This document shows positions 6,025 to 6,028 of a stretch of 6,028 bases of DNA, piece after piece. Position numbers and translations under genes: made by a program. The notes under the pieces were generated by a model. It did not search any database, had not been told where the DNA came from, and worked only from the letters and a program-made list of their open reading frames with translations. The DNA comes from Acetobacteraceae bacterium. Its GTDB lineage: Bacteria; Pseudomonadota; Alphaproteobacteria; Acetobacterales; Acetobacteraceae. Where the stretch lies: the NCBI GenBank assembly GCA_027323595.1, contig DAHWBL010000222.1, forward strand, positions 1 to 6,028, given 5' to 3'. The first letter of the stretch is position 1, and the number at the start of each line of letters is the position of its first letter.

Positions 6025-6028
6025 GGCG

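Overview
The window is GC-rich DNA whose genes favour G or C at third codon positions. It carries an essential proteobacterial gene block, pyrH-frr-uppS, next to three genes for exported proteins. The block and its protein sequences fit an alphaproteobacterium, and the style of PyrH and the base composition suggest Acetobacteraceae or another Rhodospirillales member. That placement is an inference from recognition, since no rRNA or marker search was possible.

Layout, left to right. (1) Positions 1-888, minus strand: the N-terminal 296 residues of a periplasmic substrate-binding protein of the NMT1/THI5/SsuA type, cut by the window edge. (2) Positions 1018-1977, plus strand: a second, diverged substrate-binding protein of the same fold, transcribed away from the first across a short shared upstream region. 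It ends at a probable hairpin terminator. (3) Positions 2011-3681, minus strand: an exported YtcJ-like amidohydrolase (Amidohydro_3 family), convergent with gene 2. (4) Positions 3682-3879: a divergent intergenic region of about 200 bp. (5) Positions 3880-6024, plus strand: pyrH (UMP kinase, TTG start), frr (ribosome recycling factor) and uppS (undecaprenyl diphosphate synthase). These are separated by only 9 bp each and are almost certainly one operon, which in relatives continues into cdsA, dxr, rseP and bamA.

The right half is housekeeping: nucleotide supply, ribosome recycling and the lipid carrier for cell-wall synthesis. The left half looks like an accessory or catabolic neighbourhood: two solute receptors and a periplasmic hydrolase, with no permease or ATPase gene inside the window. 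The block usually found in alphaproteobacteria is rpsB-tsf-pyrH-frr. Here rpsB and tsf are not directly upstream of pyrH, so the boundary near 3682-3879 is a synteny break. I found no mobile element, CRISPR array, tRNA, rRNA or clear novel system. The long open frames antisense to the real genes are explained by GC-rich codon use.
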